Source: Henckelia pumila (lineage: Eukaryota > Streptophyta > Magnoliopsida > Lamiales > Gesneriaceae). From it: 64,000 nucleotides of DNA. The stretch covers positions 372,001 to 436,000 of the forward strand of contig NC_133123.1 in assembly GCF_033568475.1 (NCBI RefSeq). The letters are read 5' to 3'. The notes under the pieces are model-generated. The model had not been told where the DNA came from. It ran no database searches and saw nothing but the letters and a program-made list of their open reading frames with translations. Made by a program: the position numbers and the translations under genes. Of the stretch, positions 1-10,911 are shown in pieces; position 1 is the first letter of the stretch, and each line of letters begins with the position of its first letter.

Positions 1-1432
1 ATTATTTTTTGAAAATCAACTATGATAATAGTATTGGCAGGTATCAGCAATCACACTAAAAAACACATGGACACAGCACCTCAGACACTGCCGAGTCTTC
101 AGCTCCAGCTGGATCATATGATCGAGTCATTCTAAGACCACTTTCTTGTTTTTCAAATGCCTTTGGATCTGAAGTTGTTGCGATATCCTCGATAGGCCGA
201 ATCGTTGTTTCCTCCTCTGCATCTGTAAAAGCATTAGAGTTGTAAACTTTGTGTTCAAAAGAGCTCATCTTTTCTTCCTCGTTTTCATCAACTACAGATT
301 CAACTGGACAACGATCCTCTGATTTCTCGATAGGACAACTCGAATCCCCTGCCTCTCCAGTTGTATCACCATGCAAAGTCTTAGATGATGTTTCAGGCAC
401 CGCAGCTGCCTTCACAGAATCATGAACTGGAGAAACATCAACATTTCTTGTATTCTCGACATCATTAGACTCGTCGCAGGAACTGCTGCCGCCGCCTGAG
501 CTATGGGATGAACCAGCTTCTTTCGACTTTTTCGATGGTTCATAGCACTCAATCCTTTCATCTTTTTTATCTGATTCGTCAGGAATCTCGATTTCCCTTT
601 TAACTTCACCAGCATTTTCATCCTCTATCATCACTATGTTTGGCTCCTCGCCGACATCAATTTTCAATGCTTCCACTGAAGGAACAGCTGAACAGCTCTC
701 ATGTTTCTCAATTTCATCTTCTTCCCCGTCTGTTAGAAGGTTTTGGTGGCTATGGGGGTCCTGAGATGCAGGAGAACTAAGCTCCCCGGTATCACTTTCT
801 CGATCATCTTGATGCTTCCCATCATCAACCTCTACCATTTATGCAAATCAGAATTCACCACTTATAACAATTCTATACCACAAAATTACAAATCTAGGAA
901 CATAAGCTACAAATTTTTTGAATCCATTTTACATATACATAATACATGGCATTCTATAATAATCACGGTAAACAATATTTTCTTTCAGAAAAACCGAGCA
1001 ATTCCTTGAACCAACTTTCAGAAAACGTACACACATGTAAATAGATATATGCACCAAATATAAGCAAAAAGATTGATACTTGATGCGTAATAATACAGCA
1101 CCACTGCGCCAAAGCAGATGGCAAGTGAAAATGATGTTAAACCAATAAAAGAAACACAATTTATGGCCCAAAAAACACAACCACGGAACAATATTGATGG
1201 AAACACGAACTGTAAAGCGCAAAAATGATGGAATCCAAGCTGGCTTTTTGTGGTATAAAGGCAAGAACCATTCTTTTCAATTTAAAGAAAGTGTTTCAGG
1301 ACCCCAAAAAAAAATGGAAGTATTTGTACCACGAGAGTGAGCAGAAGGAGATGATGGGTCAGAGTAATTGTCATGATACTCCTTTCCCTTCTTTTTCCTG
1401 GCAGCTTTTCGCTTCTTTGGACCCGAAGGCAT
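1..1432 (-). CDS. acidic plant protein with basic N-terminus, unknown function, 5' part
   Basis: Partial gene that leaves the window on the left. Exon 1 (1432-1330) starts MPSGPKKRKAARKKKGKEYH, a lysine/arginine-rich stretch that looks like a nuclear localisation signal. It ends at a GT donor in phase 1. Exon 2 (831 to about 80) joins at a TAG acceptor to give a residue sequence continuing EVDDGKHQDD. About 250 residues follow, very rich in Glu, Asp and Ser, probably disordered. A candidate donor GAG|GTGC at about 80 suggests further exons outside the window; reading on instead gives a stop at 56-58. I recall plant proteins with the same MPSGPKKRKAA start, but no biochemical role. The start is chosen because the basic N-terminus splices in frame onto exon 2. 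The ATG at 838 is inside the intron/acceptor region and is unlikely to be used. Confidence 0.6.
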
Positions 1433-2040
1433 GATGTTTGATTATAATGAAGTATATTGGTATGGGGCAAGGGATCGTGAATTGTCAAAAATCTTGATTT
1501 TCTTCACACTCTCTTATTTGTACAAGTATTTCTTTTTTTCTGTAGCTTCGCTGTTTTTGTATGCCACCCCATCTAATGGATGCCTCAAAACGACGGTGAA
1601 TAATACAATCATACAGAGTGTCGGGGGAAGTGGTGGGGCTGTCAGCTGGGGCCTCATTGCCATTGGATGCTTTTTTCAGGGGCCCCTTAGATTTATTATA
1701 ATTTTTTTTTGGGGTGGGGTTTTTTTTTAGATCAATACTTTTTTTATGATTTAAGGAATAAACCTCTAAATTATTTCGAAAATAAATAATAATAAATCAT
1801 TTCAAATTAATCCTAAAAGTGTTAAAATTAAAATATTAACAACAACGAACCCAACCGAAAAAAACCGAATCGAACCGAACCGAAATGATGAATTAAAATT
1901 GATTTAATTCAAATGGAGCAAACCAATTTTATCGTTTTCTATTTTTTTTTGGAAAAAAAAACAAATTTCTGAAACTTGTCATACCGTTGAATTTAATCGG
2001 ATGGTTAAATGGCTAAAGAAAACCCTATTTCACATGAGTA
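1433..2040. other. intergenic, upstream of the acidic-protein gene
   Basis: No coding signal. Holds T-rich runs (about 1700-1730) and a stretch at about 1848-1884 made of repeated AACCGAA-type motifs, a composition often seen inside small degraded DNA transposons. The 5' region of the minus-strand gene lies at the left end, but no TATA box could be assigned with confidence. Confidence 0.4.
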
Positions 2041-2042
2041 AG

Positions 2043-2245
2043 AAGCTCATTGGCTCATGCGAAGGTTAAATCGAGGGATTTGCGCCAGCGGCAGAGACCT
2101 GGAGGAGGGAGCTACATGGCCAATCCCCAGAGCATACCTCACAATATTTCAGCAGGAAATATGCTTCAGACGATGATCGAACTCGCAATATCTTCCTTCG
2201 TCACCTCAGGCCTTACTAACTCGCTTATGCCCCTATGAACATGGC
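2043..2245 (-). repeat. probable tRNA-derived SINE
   Basis: Read on the minus strand the right end gives GCGAGTTAGTAAGG, resembling a Pol III box A. About 40 bases further on is GAGTTCGATC, resembling box B (GGTTCGANNCC). The spacing and order fit a tRNA-type promoter at the head of a short interspersed element. A plus-strand frame of 62 codons over this stretch has no recognisable family and is not taken as a gene. The boundaries are approximate, because I could not see a convincing target duplication or A/T tail. Confidence 0.45.
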
Positions 2246-2612
2246 TAATATTATCAGTTTGGACCGGGCTCTGTTAGATAAATGAATCCATCTATATATC
2301 GAGTAAAATGTAATATTTTTAATACAAGAAATAATATTTTTTATGAATCAAAATCAAATAAACATTATTTATTTGTGTATATATATATATATATTAAATA
2401 AATTTAAAATATCATTTCAATAATACTTATATTATCTCTTTAAAACTAAGATTTAAAATTTTAAGAAAAAATTATTTTAAAAACAGAACACAAAAAATGT
2501 CTACAACTAAAATGAATCAGATGATAAAATAAAAGTATAGTTGTAAATTTAAATAAGATTTGAGTTCTATTATTTTCAAAAAAAAAAAAAGATTTGGGTT
2601 CTATTTAATTAT

Positions 2613-2880
2613 GGGTTAGTCTATGCTACACCGGGAGTGTTTTTCCCCCTATTTCAATATTATTAGATCACGTGAAACCCATATATTTTTATGAAAATTG
2701 ACATATGTCTTGATGGGTTAAGTCGATGTCACCCACAGGGTAGTGCCCTGTGAGTGCCTTGACGGATTTTGATTGGTTAAAATTAGTGGATCCTACATGG
2801 ACCCATTGATTTTAACCAATCATGCCAGCAGGATAGTATCCTGCGGGCGATATGAACAAAACATCTTAATGATCCAATAA
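2613..2880. repeat. short hairpin-bearing MITE-like repeat
   Basis: The segment contains two inverted arms around ATTGGTTAAAATTAGTGG and its reverse complement (about 2771-2822). It also has two compact hairpins, CACAGGGTAGTGCCCTGTG (about 2734-2752) and GCAGGATAGTATCCTGC (about 2827-2843). The same ATTGGTTAAAAT motif and a related hairpin recur at 7094-7212. No transposase is present. The superfamily is unresolved because the outer ends are not clean. Confidence 0.45.
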
Positions 2881-2970
2881 TTGATGTTTGACCATATAAT
2901 GTGGGGGAGAAATACTCTCGATCTCGACGTAGTATAGAATAATCCTTACGCAATAAAATGAATTTTATCA

Positions 2971-2980
2971 TTTATAAATA
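2971..2980 (+). promoter_or_regulatory. probable TATA box of the SH3P2-like gene
   Basis: TTTATAAATA lies about 170 bases before the ATG at 3153, leaving a 5' UTR of roughly 140 bases. The call rests on motif and position only. Confidence 0.4.
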
Positions 2981-3152
2981 TTTTTGTCGTCAATTTAAAA
3001 GAATTTTGGAGAGTTGCACCAGAGACAGACAACTCTTCGGCGTCGAAGTGAGATCTGACAAATGACAAGAGGACTTGATTTCGATAAGAAATAGGTTTGT
3101 TGTTTCAAGAATTCGAGAAATTTTAAACGCGCAGCACAAAAAGAGGGCGGGG

Positions 3153-6100
3153 ATGGATGCTTTAAGGAAGCAAGCAAGCAAACTCAGAGATCAAGTCGCA
3201 AAACAGCAACAGGTGCTTGTTTTTTATTTATTTTTTTTCAATTCGTGGTTAGATTTTAGTTTATGAAAGCAATGATAATCATTCATGAACTCCACGGTGT
3301 ATTTTTTATCTTCTGTTCGGATTGTAGGCTGTGATAAAGCAATTTGGTGGGAGCGGCTATGAGAGCTCGGAAATTATGGTTATCGATGAGATTGAGTTGC
3401 AAATGCATCATCAGCTGGAAAAGCTTTATAGGTCCACTCGAGGTGGAAGGGTAATTGACTTTATTCTTTTTCACGTTTATGCTATTTATTTTGTTTTCCC
3501 AGTATATGATTCCCTCTTCCAGGCCCTTATGATTTTCTGTACATTATATGCTGGGAAATCTTAAAAATAACAATCTTGGGATATCGAGTGTGATAATGTG
3601 GTTCTTCTTGGAACCTTTTGTATTAGGTTTCAATTTTTAATGTGAATGAGATTTGAGAAACTAAGCTTAATTATAAGTTCCGAACAAATACTTATTATCT
3701 CTAATCATCTGTAAGGTTTCTTCAAACTATGATGTGTCCAAGTGATGGAGAATACGTACATTCTCATACTGATTTGATATGTCTGGATTCTGGATGTGGT
3801 GCCACTGGTCTGCAGTGGATTTAATCTGGCAAATTTTCAAAGTTTAACAATGGCACCCCTAAATTTCTTTGTTGACCACCTTTCCTGTCATTTCTATAGT
3901 GAACTCTGAAATGCATAATTTTTTTTTCAGGATTTTCAGAAAGATATTGTCAAAGCGGCAGAAGCTTTCACGGCCATAGGGTATAAGCATATAGAAGCTG
4001 GTGAGTTTGCACGAAACCTGCTAACCATGAAGTAAAGTGTATCAGTATATGGCTTATCCATTCCAACCATACACTATACTTGGATTAATGCTATTTCACT
4101 TATGGTAGTCAGGAACCAAGTTGTCCGAAGATTGTTCCAGGTATGGGATTGAGAATTCTAATGACGAGATTCTAGCCAAGACTGCATCCATTTATGGGGA
4201 TGCACGTAAACATGTGGAAAAGGAGCAAGAAGACTTGAATAAATTGTTGTTTACTCAGGTTAGTTTGAGAGATTAAACTTCAGCTGTGACATGGTGATCA
4301 TCTATTAATCTTGGTGGTTGAGTGCAAGTACTTTGTAAGTTACGCGATGGCAATTTGTTTTGTTATTATTTTTTTTTTTTATGTTTTGGCCATTCATCAC
4401 ATCCATTTGGGAGCACTTTCAAATTATTGTTTCCATTTCCAATTGCTGTTTCAAGAAAGGTTGACGGTAAAGGGAGCTGTAGAGGGTGGGGATCATGGTC
4501 ATGTTGAGGGACATATCTATGTTTCTATTTATATCAGTGCTACAAATTTCTGAAATCAGGGACAGAGCAGACAACTTGAAGTAGATTGAATTCAAATCTC
4601 AGCGAGTTGGCATGATACTGCCATGCGAGTTACTCGTTTTGCACTGAGATGGTATTCTTGTTTATATTATTATGTGTGTTTAGATCTGGAATGTTAAATT
4701 ACCATCTGAGGTACAACACATTTTTGGGGCAAAATTATCTTTACCCCTTCAATCATGCTGGATTTTAAATACGCATCAATTGAATCAGAGCGCTGTCAAG
4801 GTTTGCATTGAGGATCATATGTGCTATCTCTTTTCTTAGGTTTTAGAACCATTACGAGCTCTGATAACCGGTTCTCCTTTGGAAGATGCACGTCACCTTG
4901 CTCAACGATACAGTAGAATGAGACAAGAAGCAGAAGCACAGGTAATCGGAAGATGTTCGCATTTTGTTTATCCAATGTCCGATTGATTTATTTGAAAAGC
5001 ATCAATCATATGGTGAGTATGATTCATGTTTCATTTCACAAAAGCAACTGAATGCAGGCTGCTGAAGTTTCTAGAAGACAAGCACGCGTGAGGGAATCCC
5101 CTATTCCTGAAAATGTGGCCAAGCTGCATGCAGCAGAATCTAAAATGCAGGAACATAAAGCAAACATGGCTATACTTGGTAAAGAAGCAGCAACAGCATT
5201 GGCTGCTGTAGAATCACAGCAGCAGAGGCTTACATTTCAGAGATTTGTTGCAATGGTATTATCTCGAAAGTAGAATCTCCTTGTGGTAATGCATCAGATT
5301 TCTTGACCAAGATCATACATTTAAGTGAGTTTTTCCTTTGTAGGTTGAAGGTGAAAGGATTTATCATGAAAGAGTTGCCACGATTCTTGGTAATATTGAA
5401 ACCGAGGTGTGTATTTTCCTCCTATTCTGTAGATTATGTATTATGGTACTGCTGATGTGATTATATCTGTTTTTTATAGATGGTCTCAGAGAAACAAAGA
5501 AAGGAGGCTGCTCCACCTGTCGCTCCTCTCAATCACACTTCAGAGAGAACTAAGTATTTCTTGGCTGAGGCATGTTAAAATGTGATTTATAGATGGAATG
5601 GAGATCTTATAACACACTACAGTTTATCTTATTGGTAGGTCCTTGCTCTTGTTTTTGCAGGCAATACATGCTTTTGATGCCACATCAGAGAAGGAACTGA
5701 GCTTGGAAATTGGGGATTATGTTGTTGTTAGAAAGGTTTTTGCCTTCTGTTTTAATATCTTTTGGTGTTTATATGTCTATGGGTGCCACTGGACATACGT
5801 ATGCTATATATGAGGAAACACGAGTTAATGGGTACTTCTTTGACTACATTTAGTTCCTTCGCGACTCAAACTGAGTTTTTCAATGCATGAAATTCCCACT
5901 TTTCTGAAATACTTCAAAGTGATGTCTGTTGAACTTTTGTCCAATCTCCCTTGTAAACTTGCTACATTCAAAATCTTGCTTCACACTAAGCATGTTCCAC
6001 CAAATCATCTTGAGTTCTTGACCATTATTTTCATGAACATAAACATAGGTACACCAGTAACGTCGTATGCATTTTTAGAACAAAGCATTCACTTAGTGAC

Positions 6101-6357
6101 ACTGACAGATACTTATGTTACTTGTCAATGAATTTCTAATGAAACTTCAGCTTGAAACCTAATCCCTGATTGGTCCATTAATGTTCTTGCCAATTATGTG
6201 GGATTTAAGCCGCACCTTAATTACCTCGTATTCTCAGGTGACCCCTTCTGGATGGTCGGAAGGAGAATGTCAGGGTCGAGCCGGATGGTTCCCAACTTCA
6301 TATGTGGAGAAACGCCAGAGAATTCCCACGAATTATACCGCATCAGAAGTTTACTAA
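3153..6357 (+). CDS. SH3P2: SH3 domain-containing protein 2-like (SH3P2 family), 10 exons
   Basis: Complete gene, 348 residues. Exons: 3153-3212, 3328-3450, 3931-4000, 4113-4258, 4840-4941, 5058-5255, 5344-5406, 5480-5569, 5661-5735, 6238-6357; every phase closes. The N-terminal ~265 residues are the helical BAR-like region (MDALRKQASKLRDQ, then DFQKDIVKAAEAF and LEPLRALITGSPLEDAR). The last ~65 residues are an SH3 domain: AIHAFD in place of ALYDF, GWSEGE and GWFPTSYVE carry the usual ligand-pocket aromatic residues. Family knowledge: Arabidopsis SH3P1-3 bind membranes and clathrin-associated factors, and SH3P2 acts in endocytosis, cell-plate formation and autophagosome formation. The length is close to that of relatives (about 350-370). 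The start is the first ATG and opens with the conserved family N-terminus. Intron 8 uses a GC donor. Confidence 0.93.
5570..5660 (+). other. GC-AG intron in the SH3P2-like gene
   Basis: The intron between exons 8 and 9 begins GAG|GCATGT and ends TTTTTGCAG|GC. Only this pair of sites keeps the SH3 domain in frame across the conserved FLAEAIHAFD junction. The nearest GT to the right would break the frame. GC donors make up about 1% of plant introns. Confidence 0.85.
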
Positions 6358-6653
6358 AGAATGGATTCTTGCTCGTTACCATAAGTTCAAATTTGTTTTC
6401 ATACGTATATCCCTATGTCATAATCTCTGCAAGTATGTTTTATTCGAAGGGATATTTTTTTGTTTTATTGTTTGGTTTATGGTACCTAAGAGTGTTTCTG
6501 ATAGCATTACGTGTGCTGTACATTTTCAAGATTTGAAGGAGAGTTCGCCTTCTTGCTATTTATATTGTGCTGATTAATTCATCATCATTTTCCTATTGAC
6601 AGGGCTGAGTTTCTCTTGGACGGTGAGAAAGTAGAGTGAATTCAGGGAAAAAA
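6358..6653. other. 3' flank of the SH3P2-like gene
   Basis: T-rich sequence of the kind expected for a plant 3' UTR and polyadenylation region. The open frames here overlap the last exon or its flank and show no coding signal. Confidence 0.4.
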
Positions 6654-6792
6654 AAAATTTGTTTTGACAAAATTGCCACAATAAAAAGTATTGAAAATTT
6701 GAATATTATTACGTAAATTATATAAAAATTATCACAAATTTTATCAAACGTTTTTGAATTATAAATAAGTTTGGCGTTTAGAATATATCTTA
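6654..6792 (+). repeat. dispersed repeat, copy A (pair with 18900-19034)
   Basis: About 135 bases beginning TTTTGACAAAATTGCCACA and ending TTTAGAATATATCT recur in the same orientation at 18900-19034 with only a few mismatches. No open frame and no clear terminal repeats. The family is not recognised. Confidence 0.6.
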
Positions 6793-6930
6793 ATCTTAAT
6801 ATATTATTAAAGAATAGCATCATTTACTGATCGGATTAAATATAATTTAACAAAATATTTAAAATATTCTTAAAAAAACAAAATTTTTATCTCAATCTTT
6901 ATCTACATTTTGGTTCATTTCAACCTATTT

Positions 6931-7075
6931 ATACAAGCATTATCCCCATGATAGATCTAAAGATTCTCATTTATCAATACACGCGGGATCCACTAAAAAA
7001 TAATGGATCCCACATTTATTGATAAATTTTCACCATTAGATCTACCTTAAGGCAATGCCTGTATAGGTAGGATCT
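6931..7075. repeat. palindromic MITE-like element
   Basis: Two arms of about 68 bases (from about 6932 and back from about 7073) are imperfect reverse complements around a short A-rich centre near 6998-7008. Matching blocks include CCTATTTATAC/GTATAGGTAGG, TAGATCTAA/TTAGATCTA, TTTATCAATA/TATTGATAAA and GGATCCA/TGGATCC. Nothing is coded. It is a non-autonomous fold-back element; target duplications are not clear. Confidence 0.6.
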
Positions 7076-7093
7076 AACTTACCCTACATTTTG

Positions 7094-7212
7094 GTGAGTT
7101 CTATGCTACCCCAAGGGCACTGCCCTTGGGATGGCGTGGCAACCCGTGATTGGTTAAAATCAGTGGGCCCAATCATACTCTGTCATGCCACCCCAAGGGT
7201 CGCATAGAACTT
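7094..7212. repeat. small MITE with terminal AGTTCTATGC repeats and a hairpin
   Basis: The ends are AGTTCTATGC and its exact reverse complement GCATAGAACT. Just inside the left end is a hairpin, CCCAAGGGC-ACT-GCCCTTGGG. The centre has GATTGGTTAAAATCAGTGG, shared with the element at 2613-2880. It belongs to the same loose family and is non-coding. Confidence 0.55.
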
Positions 7213-7544
7213 TCCCTAAATTTTAAACTTCATTTCTTCATGATTTTCTCTATTTATTTGCCTTGATTTTATTTTTAAATTTAAATTGATTTGAAACAAA
7301 AATACAATATATATATATATATATACAATAAATAATATTTATACTTTAATCACACACGCACATATAGACGCGACTAGTTAATTATAAAATTCACGGCAAG
7401 AGAATACACACACAAGACCTTTTTCCCTTTGGCAAAACATTGAATTGTACGAACTGTACAACTACAACACAATCTGTCGGAGAGAAAAACCAACCATCGC
7501 AAACTCAGCTCACAAGTGCATTTCAAAGGTTTCTGCACACAGAC

Positions 7545-10500
7545 TCACGCATACGACTCCAGCAATGGCCGTCTCGATGTTTCCTCTGAAATTTTTTTGT
7601 AATGGGAGTACAGAACTAACTGGACGACCCCAAGAATCGCTCCTATCCCATTTGGAACCTGATTTAGATAACCAACCAAAGAAGCAAGAAAATGAAATCA
7701 AGAATTAAATGTAGTTTTGATGATGTTAAGTTAAGAATCTTAGGACTGTCGAATTTTGTTACTTGGCAGTACGACAAAGTAGCCGACGAATTCATTTTAA
7801 AAAAAATGGTGGTGAGAAAAGAAGTATATAGTACACAACTTACAGAGACAAACGCGTCGTGCTTCAGCAATCCGTAGGCAAAGAAAGCATCACTCATCAA
7901 GAAAGTAGCGAGTGAAAGATAGAACGGCATGTATTCCACGCTCTTCGTCCTAACCACCAGATTCTGCAGTAATATTTTAAATTAACAAGTAAGTTACTGC
8001 ATGGAAAAGAAACACAATACAACCAAATACTTGATAAATTTGGGTGTTTGGTAATTTGGTGAACTCACGATCACAAATAGAGGAGAGGCAAACACGGAAA
8101 TGAGAGAGAAAACAGAGAGATATCCAACAAAGAGTTGTCGGTTAGGCGGTTGAAAAACTTGTATGCTCAGGAAAACAATGATCCCAAAGGCAGAAAAAAC
8201 TGCCAGCAATAATCCCAGCATCTTTATCTGCATATCACAGTCCACTTAGGTTGCAATAAGAGTTCCGAAATCCGAATATGCATGTTCAGATATAAAGATT
8301 TGACCTTTCTGCCTTTGTCTGCATATCGAATGAAGATGGCAATGTAAACCAACTGAAAAACAGCTCCGACCGAGTTGACAGTGGCGATCAATATTATCCC
8401 CGAAGAGACGATGGGCACGCCGTACCAAAAGCGTATTAAGCAGTTTAAGAGGCCATATACGTAAGGCAACCCAGAAAACTGTTCTGTCGATTGATTTCTG
8501 ATAATTCTTCCAAATGTTGGACTGGAAAAGGAGAAAAACACCTTTATCAATCAAAAAATCAAACAGCACACTAAAAGTATGATGCCCATACTTACATTGG
8601 TGACAGAAAGAGCACAAAAGCTAGGAGGTTCCCTGCAAAGGAAAAAGCTCATTGTTTTGGTAACTAAGTAAAAAGCACGTGCTCCGTGATTTTTACACAT
8701 AGGCGTAATTAATTATATATTGTTGAAATGAAAAATCATGAGACAATAGATCTATTATTTAGGTATTACCCATATGCTAGGTTGAAATCTATCCATATGC
8801 TAGGTATTAATTTAACATAGATATACAACAATTAAAATAAAATTTCACAAAATAAGTAAAAAAATTATAATAATAACTTAAAGTACTGTGATTTTAAACT
8901 TATTATATATTATCACATTTGTTGTCTTCTATAAGAATTACTTGAAGTGTTAAAGTACATATATAATTAATTTAACATAAAAATATAACAACTAAAATAA
9001 ACTTTCATAAAAAATTAAAAAAAAATTATAATAATAACTTAAAATACTGTGATTTTAAACTTATTATATAGTATCACTTCGTTGTTTTTATAAAAATTAC
9101 TTAGAGCGTTAAAGTACTTAAATAATATTTAATATTTAATATGTTGATATATTAATTGATAACTCCATTTATTTGCATTAAAAACCTTCAAAATTATATC
9201 AAATTGAATTTTGATAATAAATGTTGTAATTTTTTTTTATAATTAAACAAAATACATGTAAACAAAAAAACGTGAGAAAATATTTTAAAAAATAGTTTTT
9301 ATATTAGATATAATATAAAATTAAAATAATTTTAAATTTACTCATATTATAATAGAAATAAATAAGTAATAATGAAATCATCTATTTGTTTGATATGTAT
9401 TATTTTTATAATAGTAGTTAAAAATTTTATGTTTGGATCTTAAGGTTTTTTTTATAGATATTGTGAGTTTAACTTTTCAATAATTATATTCGTACTGTTA
9501 AATTTAATGTTTTATATTGATTTTATTATATACCAATTTATTTCAATATTTTTGGCACTTAATATCATGCCACTTTACGTCACTACTTTTTTTTCATTCT
9601 TTAAACTATAATTTATTTTTAAATTTAAATAACTTAACATAATTTTTATAATAGATAATTTCAAGAGTGCAATATATTAATTATTATGTCATTACAATCA
9701 AATGCATCAATCTATTTCTTATTTTCATATCACTTACATGTAGTATATGTAGATATAGTTGGAAGAAATATAAAAAAAAATATATTTCATCAAAATTTTT
9801 TGGAACAGTTCAACCTATCTTATTAGGTTTATCATAATAATAGATCTAATGTATTATGATTTGTCACGTGAACAATATATCAATAATTACAACTATATGC
9901 AGAGATATGAACCATTGGATTCATAAATTGTCTATGACTAAGCCTTAGTGTAGAATCTCATTAATCAAATTTTTCTCAGTTATTTAGTTTATTATATTTT
10001 AAAAATAATATTTTATATTAATTAATAGTTATATCATCTTATTATCTAACATAAAAATTTTCTTAATCATTATTATATATAAATAATAGTTTCATTGTGT
10101 ATTATTACTTTATAGTTTTAATTATTATTTTAATATTTTTCTAAACTTATCATATATATTAATTAACATTTTATTTTATTTTCTTTAACCAACTAAAAAT
10201 TAAACATAATAATTATAATAAAGATAATTTTATAATAACTTTTTAATTATACACATTCATTAACAAACAGTATGATTTATTATATTTTTTAATTCATTTT
10301 ATAAAAAGATTTGATTATTATCATATGACTCAACTCTATCCATATATTTAAAAAATACATGTAAACATAAAAATGAGGAAATATTTTAACAAAATAGTTT
10401 TTATACAAAAATATAAAATATAATAAATTAATCTTTTGCCATAATAATTTACATATTCAAAGTATAATTTTTAAATAAGTGATTTTTGCTCAACCTTTTT

Positions 10501-10666
10501 ACTAAGTATTATTTAATGATAATTGATAGTTTTATTTTCAATCATTTGAATTTTTTATACCGAAAAGATAAATTAATTTTATCTAACCATTTAATTTAAT
10601 TCTATTAAAAGTAATGTTTGTTTATAATTTACTATGTTTTTATTAATATATTAATTTTTATATCAA

Positions 10667-10714
<48 letters not shown>

Positions 10715-10856
10715 CTTGTTTCCCTGCACACCAGTGTGCAGGGATTTTGTGTGTACCCTGTGATGTTCGCGCGAACATCTGATTTTTTTTTAGATGTTCG
10801 CGCAAACATCCCGCAGTGCACACAAAATTCCTGCACACTGATGTGCAGTGGATCAT

Positions 10857-10911
<55 letters not shown>

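Noticed and set aside
929-1264. 111-codon minus-strand frame with hydrophobic stretches
   Set aside because: Lies in the intron between exon 1 and exon 2 of the acidic-protein gene; it is A+T-rich, which gives artificial hydrophobic residues.
2050-2238. 62-codon plus-strand frame
   Set aside because: Overlaps the probable minus-strand SINE and has no homologue I recognise.
6198-6577. 112- and 91-codon frames at the end of the SH3P2-like gene
   Set aside because: Alternative frames over the last exon and 3' UTR; the SH3 frame explains the conserved sequence.
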